A stretch of DNA of 64,000 nucleotides from assembly GCA_050008715.1 (NCBI GenBank), contig JBEKMC010000004.1, positions 7,219-71,218 on the forward strand, written 5' to 3'. Shown one piece after another: positions 17,978 through 25,571 of this stretch. Position 1 is the first letter of the stretch. Each line of letters starts with the position of its first letter. The position numbers and the translations under genes are program-made. The stretch comes from JAKACA01 sp050008715. Lineage in GTDB: Bacteria > Actinomycetota > Acidimicrobiia > Acidimicrobiales > Bog-793. The notes under the pieces were generated by a model. It did not search any database. It was not told the DNA's origin and saw only the letters and a list, made by a program, of their open reading frames with translations.

Positions 17978-18793
17978 GTGCCAGATCAACCGCGCGCCAC
18001 GCCGCTTCACCTCACCCGCTCCGGCGAGGGAAAGCGACGGATCATCCTCGTTCATGGATTCACGCAGTCCTGCGAATCCTGGGCGGGACTTCGCGACGAC
18101 CTCGGGCAGGACCACGAGGTGGTGGTTCCCGATCTCCCGGGACATGGCGAATCCCCTCGGGCATTCGGCGACCTCTCGAACGCAGCCGATCAATTGGCAG
18201 AGAGCTGCGGAAAGGGCACATACGTCGGCTACTCGCTCGGTGGTCGCATCTGCCTGCACCTCGCCCTTCGCCGGCCGATCCTGGCGGAGCGCCTCGTGCT
18301 CATCGGGACCTCGGCCGGCCTCGAGGACGTCGACGGGCGAGCCGCCCGGCGCCTCGACGACGATGCCCTCGCCGATCGGCTTGCCGAGGGCGGTGACGCC
18401 GGACTGCCCAACTTCATCGACGAGTGGCTGGCCGGGCCACTCTTCGAGCACCTGAGCGACAAGGAGGCGGACCGCCCGAGCCGGCTCGTCAACCACGCCG
18501 CCGACCTCGCCGGCGCCCTGCGTCATTTCGGCCTCGGCGTCCAACTGCCGGTCTGGGAACAGGCGCGTGGCCTGCGCATGCCCGTGCTCGTAGTAGCGGG
18601 TGAGAAGGACGTGAAGTTCGTGGCGATCGGGGAGCGACTCGCCGCCGCCATCGGTACGAACGCACTGTTCCTGCTCGTACCGGGGGCGGGCCACGCCGTG
18701 CCGTTCGAGCAGCCGGAGGCATTCGCGAACCTCATCCGGTCGTTCGTCGCCGGCGATGTCTGGCCGCCGGCACCGCCCGAACCGGCGGGCTGA
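17978..18793 (+). CDS. menH: SHCHC synthase-like alpha/beta hydrolase
   Basis: Probable MenH, which removes pyruvate from SEPHCHC to give SHCHC. The protein has 271 residues from a GTG. It has the alpha/beta-hydrolase fold: oxyanion loop VHGFTQSCESW, nucleophile elbow GYSLGGR, the acid in VVAGEKDVKF, and the catalytic His in GAGHAVPFEQPE. VVPDLPGHGESP is typical of MenH. Sequence alone would also allow another hydrolase, but pairing with menD makes MenH likely. The C-terminal tail is Pro-rich. Confidence 0.88.
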   Translation: MPDQPRATPLHLTRSGEGKRRIILVHGFTQSCESWAGLRDDLGQDHEVVVPDLPGHGESPRAFGDLSNAADQLAESCGKGTYVGYSLGGRICLHLALRRPILAERLVLIGTSAGLEDVDGRAARRLDDDALADRLAEGGDAGLPNFIDEWLAGPLFEHLSDKEADRPSRLVNHAADLAGALRHFGLGVQLPVWEQARGLRMPVLVVAGEKDVKFVAIGERLAAAIGTNALFLLVPGAGHAVPFEQPEAFANLIRSFVAGDVWPPAPPEPAG

Positions 18794-18800
18794 CAGCATC

Positions 18801-18872
18801 ACCAGGCCAGCCGGAGTCACCAGGCCAGCCCGAGTCACCCGGCCAGCCGGAGTCACCAGGCCAGCCCGACGG
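18801..18872. repeat. Four tandem 18-bp repeats between menH and menA
   Basis: Units of the form accaggccagccggagtc (18 bp), four copies with one to three changes each. They start 8 bp after the menH stop and run over the last six codons of menA. Three of the four units lie wholly or mainly outside coding sequence, so selection on protein does not explain them. Confidence 0.85.
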
Positions 18873-19719
18873 CGAACAGCACCCCGAACGCGAGGAGCAA
18901 CCGACCCGTCGACACGAGCACCGGAACGAGGTCCCGGCCGGTCGCCTTGCGCAGGACCGCCCTCACGGGCCCGGCGGCGAGCGGGATCGCCACGAGTGCG
19001 AGCACCGAGAGGTGTCGTTCGGCGGAGAGGGCTGCAGCCGTGGCAAACGCCAGCACCAGGCAACCGGTGTAGAACCAGCGCGTGCGGTTGTCCCCGAGCC
19101 GGACGGCAAGGGTCAGCTTGCCGGAGACGGCGTCAGTGGGGATGTCACGCAGGTTGTTGACCACGAGGATCGAGACCGAGAGCAGTCCGATCGGCACGGC
19201 CGCCAGGATTGCGAGCGCCGTCAGGTGCTCGAGGCTCACGTAGGCCGTGCCTGCGACGGCGACGAGGCCGAAGAACACGAAGACGAAGAACTCCCCGAAG
19301 CCGGCATAGCCGTAGGGCCGCGGGCCGCCGGTGTAGAACCAAGCTGCTGCCACGCTCACGGCGCCGACGGCCAGCAGCCATGGCGACGTGGCAAGGGCGA
19401 GGCCGAGGCCGGCGAGGCCGGCGAGTGCGAAGCTTAGAAACGCCGCCCGTTTGACCGCCGCCGGCGCTGCCAGGCCGCCGGCGACGAGGCGGACCGGGCC
19501 GACCCGAACTGCGTCGGTGCCCCGCACCCCGTCGGAGAAGTCGTTGGCGTAGTTCACGCCGACCTGCAGTGCGAGTGACACGACGAGGGCGGCAGCGGAG
19601 CGCCACCAGATGACGTGGCCCTGCGCGGCGGCAACGGCCGTGCCGACGAGCACCGGCACGACGGCCACCGGCAGCGTCCGCGGCCGGGCACCGGCCACCC
19701 ACGCTGCCGGCTTGGTCAT
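18853..19719 (-). CDS. menA: 1,4-dihydroxy-2-naphthoate polyprenyltransferase
   Basis: Integral membrane UbiA-family enzyme attaching the polyprenyl chain to dihydroxynaphthoate, giving demethylmenaquinone. The protein has 288 residues with about eight hydrophobic segments. The two Asp-rich motifs are NYANDFSDGVRGTD and NNLRDIPTDAVSGKLTLAVRLG, which bind Mg-diphosphate. WVAGARPRTLPVAVVPVLVG is the typical MenA N terminus. It lies 34 bp downstream of menB on the same strand, and convergent to menH. Confidence 0.95.
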   Translation of the reverse strand: MTKPAAWVAGARPRTLPVAVVPVLVGTAVAAAQGHVIWWRSAAALVVSLALQVGVNYANDFSDGVRGTDAVRVGPVRLVAGGLAAPAAVKRAAFLSFALAGLAGLGLALATSPWLLAVGAVSVAAAWFYTGGPRPYGYAGFGEFFVFVFFGLVAVAGTAYVSLEHLTALAILAAVPIGLLSVSILVVNNLRDIPTDAVSGKLTLAVRLGDNRTRWFYTGCLVLAFATAAALSAERHLSVLALVAIPLAAGPVRAVLRKATGRDLVPVLVSTGRLLLAFGVLFAVGLAW

Positions 19720-19753
19720 CGCCGGTCCCGGTTGGCTCTGCAGGACGATCCGT

Positions 19754-20587
19754 TCAGGGACGCCGGGGGAAACGGGAGAAGTCCGGGCTCCGCTTCTCGA
19801 CGTAGGCGTTGCGACCCTCCTGGCCCTCTTCGGTCATGTAGAAGAGCATCGTCGCGTCGCCCGCCAGTTGCTGGACGCCGGCGAGGCCGTCGTCGGCGGC
19901 ATTGAACCCCGCCTTCAGCATGCGGAGGGCGATCGGCGAGAGCTGGTTCATCGTGCGGCACCACTCGAGCGTCTCGTCCTCCAGCTGCTCGAGTGGCACG
20001 ACGGCGTTGACGAGACCCCAGGCGAGCGCTTGCTCGGCGTCGTACTGCCGGCAAAGGAACCAAATCTCCTTGGCGCGCTTCACGCCGATCGTGCGCGCGA
20101 GGAGGCCCGAACCAAAACCGCCGTCGAAGCTGCCGACTCTCGGGCCCGTCTGACCGAACCGGGCGTTGTCGGCCGCGATCGTGAGGTCGCACACCAGATG
20201 CAGCACGTGGCCGCCGCCGATGGCGTAGCCGGCGACCATCGCAACGACGGGCTTCGGTAGACGGCGGATCTGGATCTGAAGGTCGAGAACATTGAGCCGG
20301 CCGATTCCACGCTGGGCGACCTCGTCGTCGCCGATGTAGCCATCGTCGCCGCGGATGCGCTGGTCGCCACCGGAGCAGAACGCATCCGGGCCCTCCCCCG
20401 TCAAGATGACGACGCCCACGTCCGGATCGTCCCTGCCGGCCTCGAAGGCGCGAGAGAGCTCGAAGAGGGTCTGCGGGCGAAAGGCGTTGCGCACTTCGGG
20501 GCGGCAGATCGTGATCTTGGCGATCCCGTCGGCCGTCTCGTAGCGGATGTCCTGGTAGTCGCCAGTTTCTTTCCAGTCAGCCGGCAT
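19754..20587 (-). CDS. menB: 1,4-dihydroxy-2-naphthoyl-CoA synthase
   Basis: Crotonase-fold enzyme closing the second ring of the naphthoquinone from O-succinylbenzoyl-CoA. The protein has 277 residues. DAFCSGGDQRIRG and VAGYAIGGGHVLHLVCDLTI are the oxyanion-hole regions; QTGPRVGSFDGGFGSGLLAR is diagnostic for MenB within the crotonase family. ATG 20587 (MPADWKETG) is the proper start; sequence further upstream in frame is not homologous. Divergent from menE, 99 bp apart. Confidence 0.95.
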   Translation of the reverse strand: MPADWKETGDYQDIRYETADGIAKITICRPEVRNAFRPQTLFELSRAFEAGRDDPDVGVVILTGEGPDAFCSGGDQRIRGDDGYIGDDEVAQRGIGRLNVLDLQIQIRRLPKPVVAMVAGYAIGGGHVLHLVCDLTIAADNARFGQTGPRVGSFDGGFGSGLLARTIGVKRAKEIWFLCRQYDAEQALAWGLVNAVVPLEQLEDETLEWCRTMNQLSPIALRMLKAGFNAADDGLAGVQQLAGDATMLFYMTEEGQEGRNAYVEKRSPDFSRFPRRP

Positions 20588-20686
20588 GGCGGTCAGGCTA
20601 ATGGCCCACGGCCATCCCCGGTCCAATCGGCCCCGTTCCGATCCGGCGGCTGGCGGCGAGGCGGCGCGGTCGGGCAGCCTGGACGG

Positions 20687-21883
20687 GTGCCGCGCTTGAT
20701 CGCTCTGTGCCTGCCAGGCGGGCCCGCCTTCGTCGAGCAGCTGCGACGCGCCTGGGATTCCGGCGACGCCGTCCTGCCCGTCGACCTCCGCCTGGCACCG
20801 CCGGCCCGCGAGCGGTTGCTCAGCGCCCTCAGGCCGGCCTGTTGGGTCGGCCCCGACGGGATCGCCACGCCGCTCGCTGGAGCCGAGCCCGTCGAGGGGG
20901 GCGATGCCCTCGTCATGGCGACGAGCGGCAGTACCGGTGAACCGAAGGGCGTCGTGCTGACGCACGAGGCCGTCGAGGCGTCCGCGCGTGCGACGAGCCG
21001 GCGCCTGGCGGTGGACGCCGGCACCGACGCCTGGTGGGCCTGCCTGCCGCTGTCCCACGTCGGCGGCTTGTCCGTCGTGACGAGGTCCTTGACCGAGGGC
21101 GTGCGGTGTGACGTCGTGGAGGGTTTCTCGGAGGAAGGGGCCCTAGCGGCCCTCAAGGGCGGCGCCACGCTCACGTCGCTCGTGCCCACGGCGCTGTGGC
21201 GCCTCCCCTCGGCAGTGGCCGACCGCTTCCGCCATATCGTGCTCGGCGGGCAGGCACCACCTGCTGTGCTGCCGCCGAACGTCGTCACGACCTACGGCCT
21301 CACCGAGACGGGGAGCGGCCTCGTCTACGACGGTCGCCCGATCGACGGGGCCGAGCTCCGCATCGTCGGTGGCGAGATCCACGTGCGCGGCCCGATGCTG
21401 CTGCGCTGCTACCGGGACGGGCGCGACCCGAAGGACGGGGAGGGGTGGTTCGCCACGGGCGATGGCGGCGAGATGCGGCCGGACGGGTCGCTCTCGGTGC
21501 TCGGGCGGATGAGCGAGATGATCATCAGCGGAGGCGAGAACATCTGGCCGGCGGCCGTCGAGGCCGTGATCGCCCGCCACCCGGCGGTGGCCGACGTAGC
21601 CGTGGGCGGTGTGCCCGATCCTGAGTGGGGCGAGCGCGTCGTCGCCTACGTCGTCCTCGAGGAGAAGGGATCGCGCGAGGGGCCTTTGCTCGGGCAGCTC
21701 CGAGCGCTCGTGATGAGCGAGATCGCCGGCTACGCGGCGCCCCGTGAGGTCGTGCTCGTGGAGGCCATCGAGCGAACGGCACTCGGCAAGGTTCAGCGGG
21801 AGCGGCTCGGCGCCTCCGAGGGCGAATCGCCCCGCCGACCGACGCCCAGCGGACCGACGTCGCGGGGGCCGACGCCCCGCTGA
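20687..21883 (+). CDS. menE: O-succinylbenzoate-CoA ligase
   Basis: ANL-family ligase making O-succinylbenzoyl-CoA for MenB. The protein has 398 residues from a GTG, short because the N-terminal domain is compact. The phosphate-binding loop is MATSGSTGEPKGVVLTH; the adenylate motif is TTYGLTETGSG; WFATGDGGEMRPDGSL is the conserved hinge-region Asp; RTALGKVQRERL carries the C-terminal catalytic Lys. The last 25 codons (SPRRPTPSGPTSRGPTPR) overlap the end of mftF on the other strand by 91 bp, and look like a low-complexity tail created by that overlap. Confidence 0.92.
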   Translation: MPRLIALCLPGGPAFVEQLRRAWDSGDAVLPVDLRLAPPARERLLSALRPACWVGPDGIATPLAGAEPVEGGDALVMATSGSTGEPKGVVLTHEAVEASARATSRRLAVDAGTDAWWACLPLSHVGGLSVVTRSLTEGVRCDVVEGFSEEGALAALKGGATLTSLVPTALWRLPSAVADRFRHIVLGGQAPPAVLPPNVVTTYGLTETGSGLVYDGRPIDGAELRIVGGEIHVRGPMLLRCYRDGRDPKDGEGWFATGDGGEMRPDGSLSVLGRMSEMIISGGENIWPAAVEAVIARHPAVADVAVGGVPDPEWGERVVAYVVLEEKGSREGPLLGQLRALVMSEIAGYAAPREVVLVEAIERTALGKVQRERLGASEGESPRRPTPSGPTSRGPTPR

Positions 21884-23544
21884 CCGAGGCGGGGCAGCAC
21901 GGCGCGCAGGCTGCGATGGCGCAGGCACCCGGCCCAAAGGCCGGCACCGTAGGCGAGGTCGTCGAGCGCCCCGAGTCCGAGGGCCGCCGCCAGGCTGCAG
22001 GTCGCCGGCTCGCCGGATCCGCCCCGGGCGGGAGGCGCCGCGCCGGCGGCAGGCTCGCCGGATCCGCCCCAGGCGGGAGGTGCCGCGCCGGCGGCGACGC
22101 GGCGCGCACCCCACCATGGCGGCACATGGCCTGCCACTTCCGCCGCGAGCAGAGCCCCGGCGATCGGGCGGCGCCACCCGGGCACGAGCCCTGCCGCCGC
22201 CAGGGCGGGCGGCCACCACGCTCGTCGCAGAGCCGAAGCGATGCCCGCGAGGTTCCCGAGCTCGGCGATCGCGAGCGTGGCAACCGCATCGGCGCCGGCG
22301 GAGGCGACACCGACCTGTCGAAGCTTCGAGCGTAGGGCGCGAGCGGGCACGGCCGTGGCGAGGAGGGACAGGGGGACCCTGTACCGAAGCCGGCCGAAGG
22401 GGAGGATCAACGCCAGCACGGCCGTGACGGCCCACGAGTTGCCCTCGAACGGAGCAACCGTTCCAGGATGGCGGCGCTCGAGGGCGGCGGCGGAGGATCC
22501 GTAGCGGCATCGCTGCCGGAGGAACGAGACGACGTCCGGGCGGCTGTCGTGACGGACGACCGACCGGGGCTCGTAACGCACCCGCCAACCCGCCGCCTCC
22601 AGGCGCCGGAGCAGATCGACGTCCTCGCCCACGGTGAGGCCGTCGTCGAACCACCCGATGTCGTCAAGGGCGGTCGCCCGGCACAGGAGCGCCGCCGTCG
22701 GCACGAAGGACAGGCGGCGGTGGGCGCCCACGAGTCCCGGCTCCGGGCCTAAGTCGAGCGGTGAGCTGACGGACTCGTAGCCCGCCAGGCGGCCGTGCCC
22801 GACCGCCCGGACTCGCGGCGCCACGGCACCGAGACGGCCGTCCTCGAAATGGGCGAGCAGCTTTCCGAGCCAACCCGGCTCTCCGACGGCGTCTGCATCG
22901 AGAAACGCCACGAGGGGACTCGAGACGAAGGTGCGGGCGGCGTTTCGGGCCGAAGCCGGTCCGCCTGGGCTGGACTTGCGCACGAGCACGGCGCCGGCTG
23001 CGGCCGCAACGGAGTGCAGGCGGACGGAGCTGTCATCCGCAGATCCGTCGTCGACGACCACGACGGGTCCGGCGAACTCCGCCCGCAGCTGCGCGAGCAG
23101 GCGGGCGACGGTGCGATCGTCGTCGCGCACGGGCACGACCACGGTGACCTCGTCGACAGCGGCGCTGCGGGCGGCCGGCAGCGGATGCAGGAGGCCGCCG
23201 GCGGTAAGGCGCGCCACGAGTGCGGTCGCCGCCGGACCCTCAGAGCGCCCGGCGGAGCGCTCGCCAGCGGAGAGCTCGCCGCCGGCGAGATCGTCCCCGC
23301 AGAGATCGTCCCCGCAGAGATCGTCCCCGCAGAGATCGTCCCCGCAGAGATCGTCGAGGACGGCGACGCCCGCGGGGCTCAGCCGTAGGAGGCGGAAAGG
23401 CTCGCCTCCGAGCAGCACCCTGCCAGCGGGCCCGAGCCGGCGGACGCGTCGGTCGAGCACGTATCGCCGCGTGGTGCCGGCCTTGTCGGTCGAACCGGCC
23501 CTGTCAGTCGAAGACGAGGACGCCCCGCACGTTCTTGCCGTCAC
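21793..23544 (-). CDS. mftF: Mycofactocin system glycosyltransferase
   Basis: Adds sugar (oligoglucose in mycobacteria) to premycofactocin. The protein has 583 residues. An N-terminal ~110-residue domain (RRVRRLGPAGRVLLGG, PFRLLRLSPAG) is the MftF-specific part. A GT2 domain follows: VTVVVPVRDDDRTV, VVVVDDGSADDSS, AFLDADA as the DxD motif, and WFDDGLTVGEDVDLLRRLEA. C-terminal hydrophobic segments suggest membrane attachment. Two tandem-repeat blocks lie in the gene: four DDLCG units near residues 66-85, and two 15-residue units of AAGAAPPAWGGSGEP type near the C terminus. The GTG start overlaps the end of the dehydrogenase gene by 41 bp. Confidence 0.9.
   Translation of the reverse strand: MTARTCGASSSSTDRAGSTDKAGTTRRYVLDRRVRRLGPAGRVLLGGEPFRLLRLSPAGVAVLDDLCGDDLCGDDLCGDDLCGDDLAGGELSAGERSAGRSEGPAATALVARLTAGGLLHPLPAARSAAVDEVTVVVPVRDDDRTVARLLAQLRAEFAGPVVVVDDGSADDSSVRLHSVAAAAGAVLVRKSSPGGPASARNAARTFVSSPLVAFLDADAVGEPGWLGKLLAHFEDGRLGAVAPRVRAVGHGRLAGYESVSSPLDLGPEPGLVGAHRRLSFVPTAALLCRATALDDIGWFDDGLTVGEDVDLLRRLEAAGWRVRYEPRSVVRHDSRPDVVSFLRQRCRYGSSAAALERRHPGTVAPFEGNSWAVTAVLALILPFGRLRYRVPLSLLATAVPARALRSKLRQVGVASAGADAVATLAIAELGNLAGIASALRRAWWPPALAAAGLVPGWRRPIAGALLAAEVAGHVPPWWGARRVAAGAAPPAWGGSGEPAAGAAPPARGGSGEPATCSLAAALGLGALDDLAYGAGLWAGCLRHRSLRAVLPRLGQRGVGPRDVGPLGVGRRGDSPSEAPSRSR
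22007..22096. repeat. Two tandem 45-bp units inside mftF
   Basis: Two 45-bp copies (22007-22051 and 22052-22096), each starting ggctcgccggatccgcccc, four differences between them. They encode a Gly/Pro/Ala-rich 15-residue repeat between C-terminal hydrophobic segments of MftF. Confidence 0.85.
23288..23355. repeat. Four perfect 15-bp tandem repeats inside mftF
   Basis: agatcgtccccgcag occurs four times with no change, then breaks off after eight bases of a fifth copy. In frame it encodes Asp-Asp-Leu-Cys-Gly repeats. Absence of any substitution points to recent expansion. Confidence 0.92.
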
Positions 23545-24616
23545 GCATGTCCTCGTAGCCCTGGTTGATCTCCTCGATCGGGTACGTCTTCGTGATCAGC
23601 TCGTCGAGCAGGAGACTGCCTTCCCGGTAGAGCGTGAGGATCGTCGGGATGTCCACGCGGGGGTTGCCGCCGCCGAACAGCGAGCCCCGCACCTCCTTCT
23701 GCCAAAGGGTCAGCTCGAACAGCGAGAGCGAGACCTGCGCCTGCGAGAACGGTGCGATCGCCGTCACGACGACAGCCCCTCCCTTGCGCACGAGGGACAT
23801 GACCGGCCCGAGAAGTTCACCGTGGGCGACGCCCGTCGTGATGATGGCGGCGTCTGCCAGCTGGCCCTGGGTCATGTCGTTCACGAGTGAGTAGGCCTCG
23901 AAGACGTCCTTCGCCGTGTGGGTGGCACCGAAACGCTTCGCACTCTCCCGCTTCATCTCGACCGGGTCGACCGCCACGATCCAGCGTGCGCCCGCCATCT
24001 TGGCGCCCTGCACGGCGTTCGACCCGATGCCGCCGACGCCCACTACGACGACGACGTCCCCGGGGGTGACGCGGGCCGTGTGCACGGCGGAGCCCCAGCC
24101 CGTGGCGACGCCGCAACTGACGAGCGCTGCCTTGTCGAGCGGGATGTCCTGGTCGATCTTGATGACGGACGCCTCGTGCAGGACCTGGTGTGAGGCGAAG
24201 CAGCCGACGAGCGACATCGGTGCCAGCCCCTGTCCCTTGGCGTGCATGCGGTGCAGGCCATTGGCGATGGGCGTGCCCAACATGAGGTACTGGCCGAGGT
24301 CGCAGAGGTTCTGGTGGCCGCTCGCACACGGGCGGCAGCGGCCGCAGCTCGGGATGAAGCTCATGACGACGTGGTCGCCCGCCTGCACGCTCGTGACGCG
24401 GCTACCCACCTTCTCGACGATGCCCGCACCCTCGTGCCCTCCGACAGCCGGCAGCGCGATGGGGATGTCGCCGGTGACGATGTGCTCGTCGGAGTGGCAC
24501 AGGCCGGCAGCGCCCATGCGGACGAGGACCTCCTCCGGCTCCGGGTCGTCGAGCTCGACTTCCTCGACCTGCCACGGCTCGTTCACTCCCCACAAGACGG
24601 CGGCTTTGGCCTTCAT
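23504..24616 (-). CDS. NDMA-type (mycofactocin-dependent) zinc alcohol dehydrogenase
   Basis: Nicotinoprotein of the medium-chain dehydrogenase family; such enzymes keep NAD bound and pass electrons to mycofactocin (or to the artificial acceptor NDMA). The protein has 370 residues. Catalytic zinc ligands are Cys40 (GLCHSDEH), the GHEGAG His-Glu pair and Cys in ALVSCGVATGWG; the structural zinc site is CGRCRPCASGHQNLC. The NAD Rossmann motif is GVGGIGSNAVQGA. ATG 24616 has a very good AGGAAGGAG upstream. It is separated from the SDR gene by 133 bp containing an operator-like palindrome, so it may have its own promoter within the operon. Substrate probably a primary alcohol. Confidence 0.92.
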   Translation of the reverse strand: MKAKAAVLWGVNEPWQVEEVELDDPEPEEVLVRMGAAGLCHSDEHIVTGDIPIALPAVGGHEGAGIVEKVGSRVTSVQAGDHVVMSFIPSCGRCRPCASGHQNLCDLGQYLMLGTPIANGLHRMHAKGQGLAPMSLVGCFASHQVLHEASVIKIDQDIPLDKAALVSCGVATGWGSAVHTARVTPGDVVVVVGVGGIGSNAVQGAKMAGARWIVAVDPVEMKRESAKRFGATHTAKDVFEAYSLVNDMTQGQLADAAIITTGVAHGELLGPVMSLVRKGGAVVVTAIAPFSQAQVSLSLFELTLWQKEVRGSLFGGGNPRVDIPTILTLYREGSLLLDELITKTYPIEEINQGYEDMRDGKNVRGVLVFD

Positions 24617-24722
24617 GGCAGCTCCTTCCTCATACGCACCCGGACACGTCGCCAGAGAAACCCGCGACCCTGCGCCTGACCGTACCACCGCGCCCCATCG
24701 CCTTTTCGCGGCCGAGCCTTCG

Positions 24723-24740
24723 CGCGAACATCGGTTCGCG
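24723..24740. promoter_or_regulatory. Palindrome of GAAC-N4-GTTC type (LexA- or TetR-like operator)
   Basis: CGCGAACATCGGTTCGCG: perfect 7-bp arms with a 4-bp centre. The core GAAC-N4-GTTC is the actinobacterial SOS-box core, although the flanks are CG rather than the usual T/A. It lies in the 133-bp gap upstream of the alcohol dehydrogenase, 107 bp before its ATG. A TetR-type regulator of the mycofactocin genes is an equal possibility. Confidence 0.5.
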
Positions 24741-24749
24741 GGCGAATGG

Positions 24750-25571
24750 TCAGCGAGCCGTCATGCCCGCGTCGACCGGGAGCACGGCCCCGGTCACGCC
24801 GCTCGATCCTGCCCCACACAGCCACACGATGGCCGCGGCCACTTCGGCCGGCTCGAGCAATCTCGGCTCGAGGTGATGGACGCGGAATTCCTCGGGGCTC
24901 TCGAGCCCGTACACGGCGGCGCTGGCAACGAGCCCGGCCGTGCGGGTCGACCCCGGAGCCACCACGTTGGCGGTGATGCCCTCGGTGGCGAGCTCGGCCG
25001 CGAGGCTGCGCGTAAAGCCGATCACGCCGTGCTTTGCCGCCACGTACGCGCTGAGCCGCGGGAATCCCACGACTCCGCCGGCTGAAGCGACCGCGACGAA
25101 CCGGCCCTGTCGCGGCATCGGCATCGCCAGCATCGCCGGGATGGCCGCCCGGGCGAGCCGCCAGACGCCCGCCAGGTTGACGTCGATCATCGCCTCCCAG
25201 AGCTCGTCGCCGGTCTCCCACCCCGCCGGGCCTCCGCCGATCATGCCGGCGACAGCGACAGCGGCGTGCAGCCCACCAAAACGCGACACGGCGAGATCCA
25301 CGGCGACGTCCAGCCCCTCCTGGTCCCGAACGTCAGCGACGTGGCCGGCTGCGTCCGGACCACACTCACGGACGACCGCCTCGAATTCGCCCAGCGTCGC
25401 GAGGCTGTAGTCGACGACGGGGTCGTCGCTGCACGAGTCGACGAGGACGAGCTTCCAACCCGCTGCCGAGAGCGCCCGAGAGACGGCGGCGCCGATGCCG
25501 CGGGCCGCGCCGGTCACGACGGCGACCCGGCCGGCGCCCGACGCGCCGGGGGCGATGTGCTCGGTCGTCAT
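24750..25571 (-). CDS. Mycofactocin-coupled short-chain dehydrogenase
   Basis: SDR oxidoreductase of 273 residues. The NAD loop is TGAARGIGAAVS; the catalytic Tyr-x3-Lys is YVAAK preceded by the Ser in VASAGGVVGF; APGSTRT follows. Mycofactocin-coupled SDRs hold their nicotinamide tightly and need mycofactocin for turnover; operon membership supports that assignment here. Compared with classical SDRs it has an insert after the second strand (residues 38-60, DSCSDDPVVDYSLATLGEF), as in the mycofactocin-linked subfamily. ATGA overlap with ETF-beta. Confidence 0.87.
   Translation of the reverse strand: MTTEHIAPGASGAGRVAVVTGAARGIGAAVSRALSAAGWKLVLVDSCSDDPVVDYSLATLGEFEAVVRECGPDAAGHVADVRDQEGLDVAVDLAVSRFGGLHAAVAVAGMIGGGPAGWETGDELWEAMIDVNLAGVWRLARAAIPAMLAMPMPRQGRFVAVASAGGVVGFPRLSAYVAAKHGVIGFTRSLAAELATEGITANVVAPGSTRTAGLVASAAVYGLESPEEFRVHHLEPRLLEPAEVAAAIVWLCGAGSSGVTGAVLPVDAGMTAR

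Noticed and set aside
21143..22654. 503-residue minus-strand frame across menE and mftF
   Set aside because: Arg/Pro/Gly-rich shadow frame of two well-recognised genes in GC-rich DNA; no motif.
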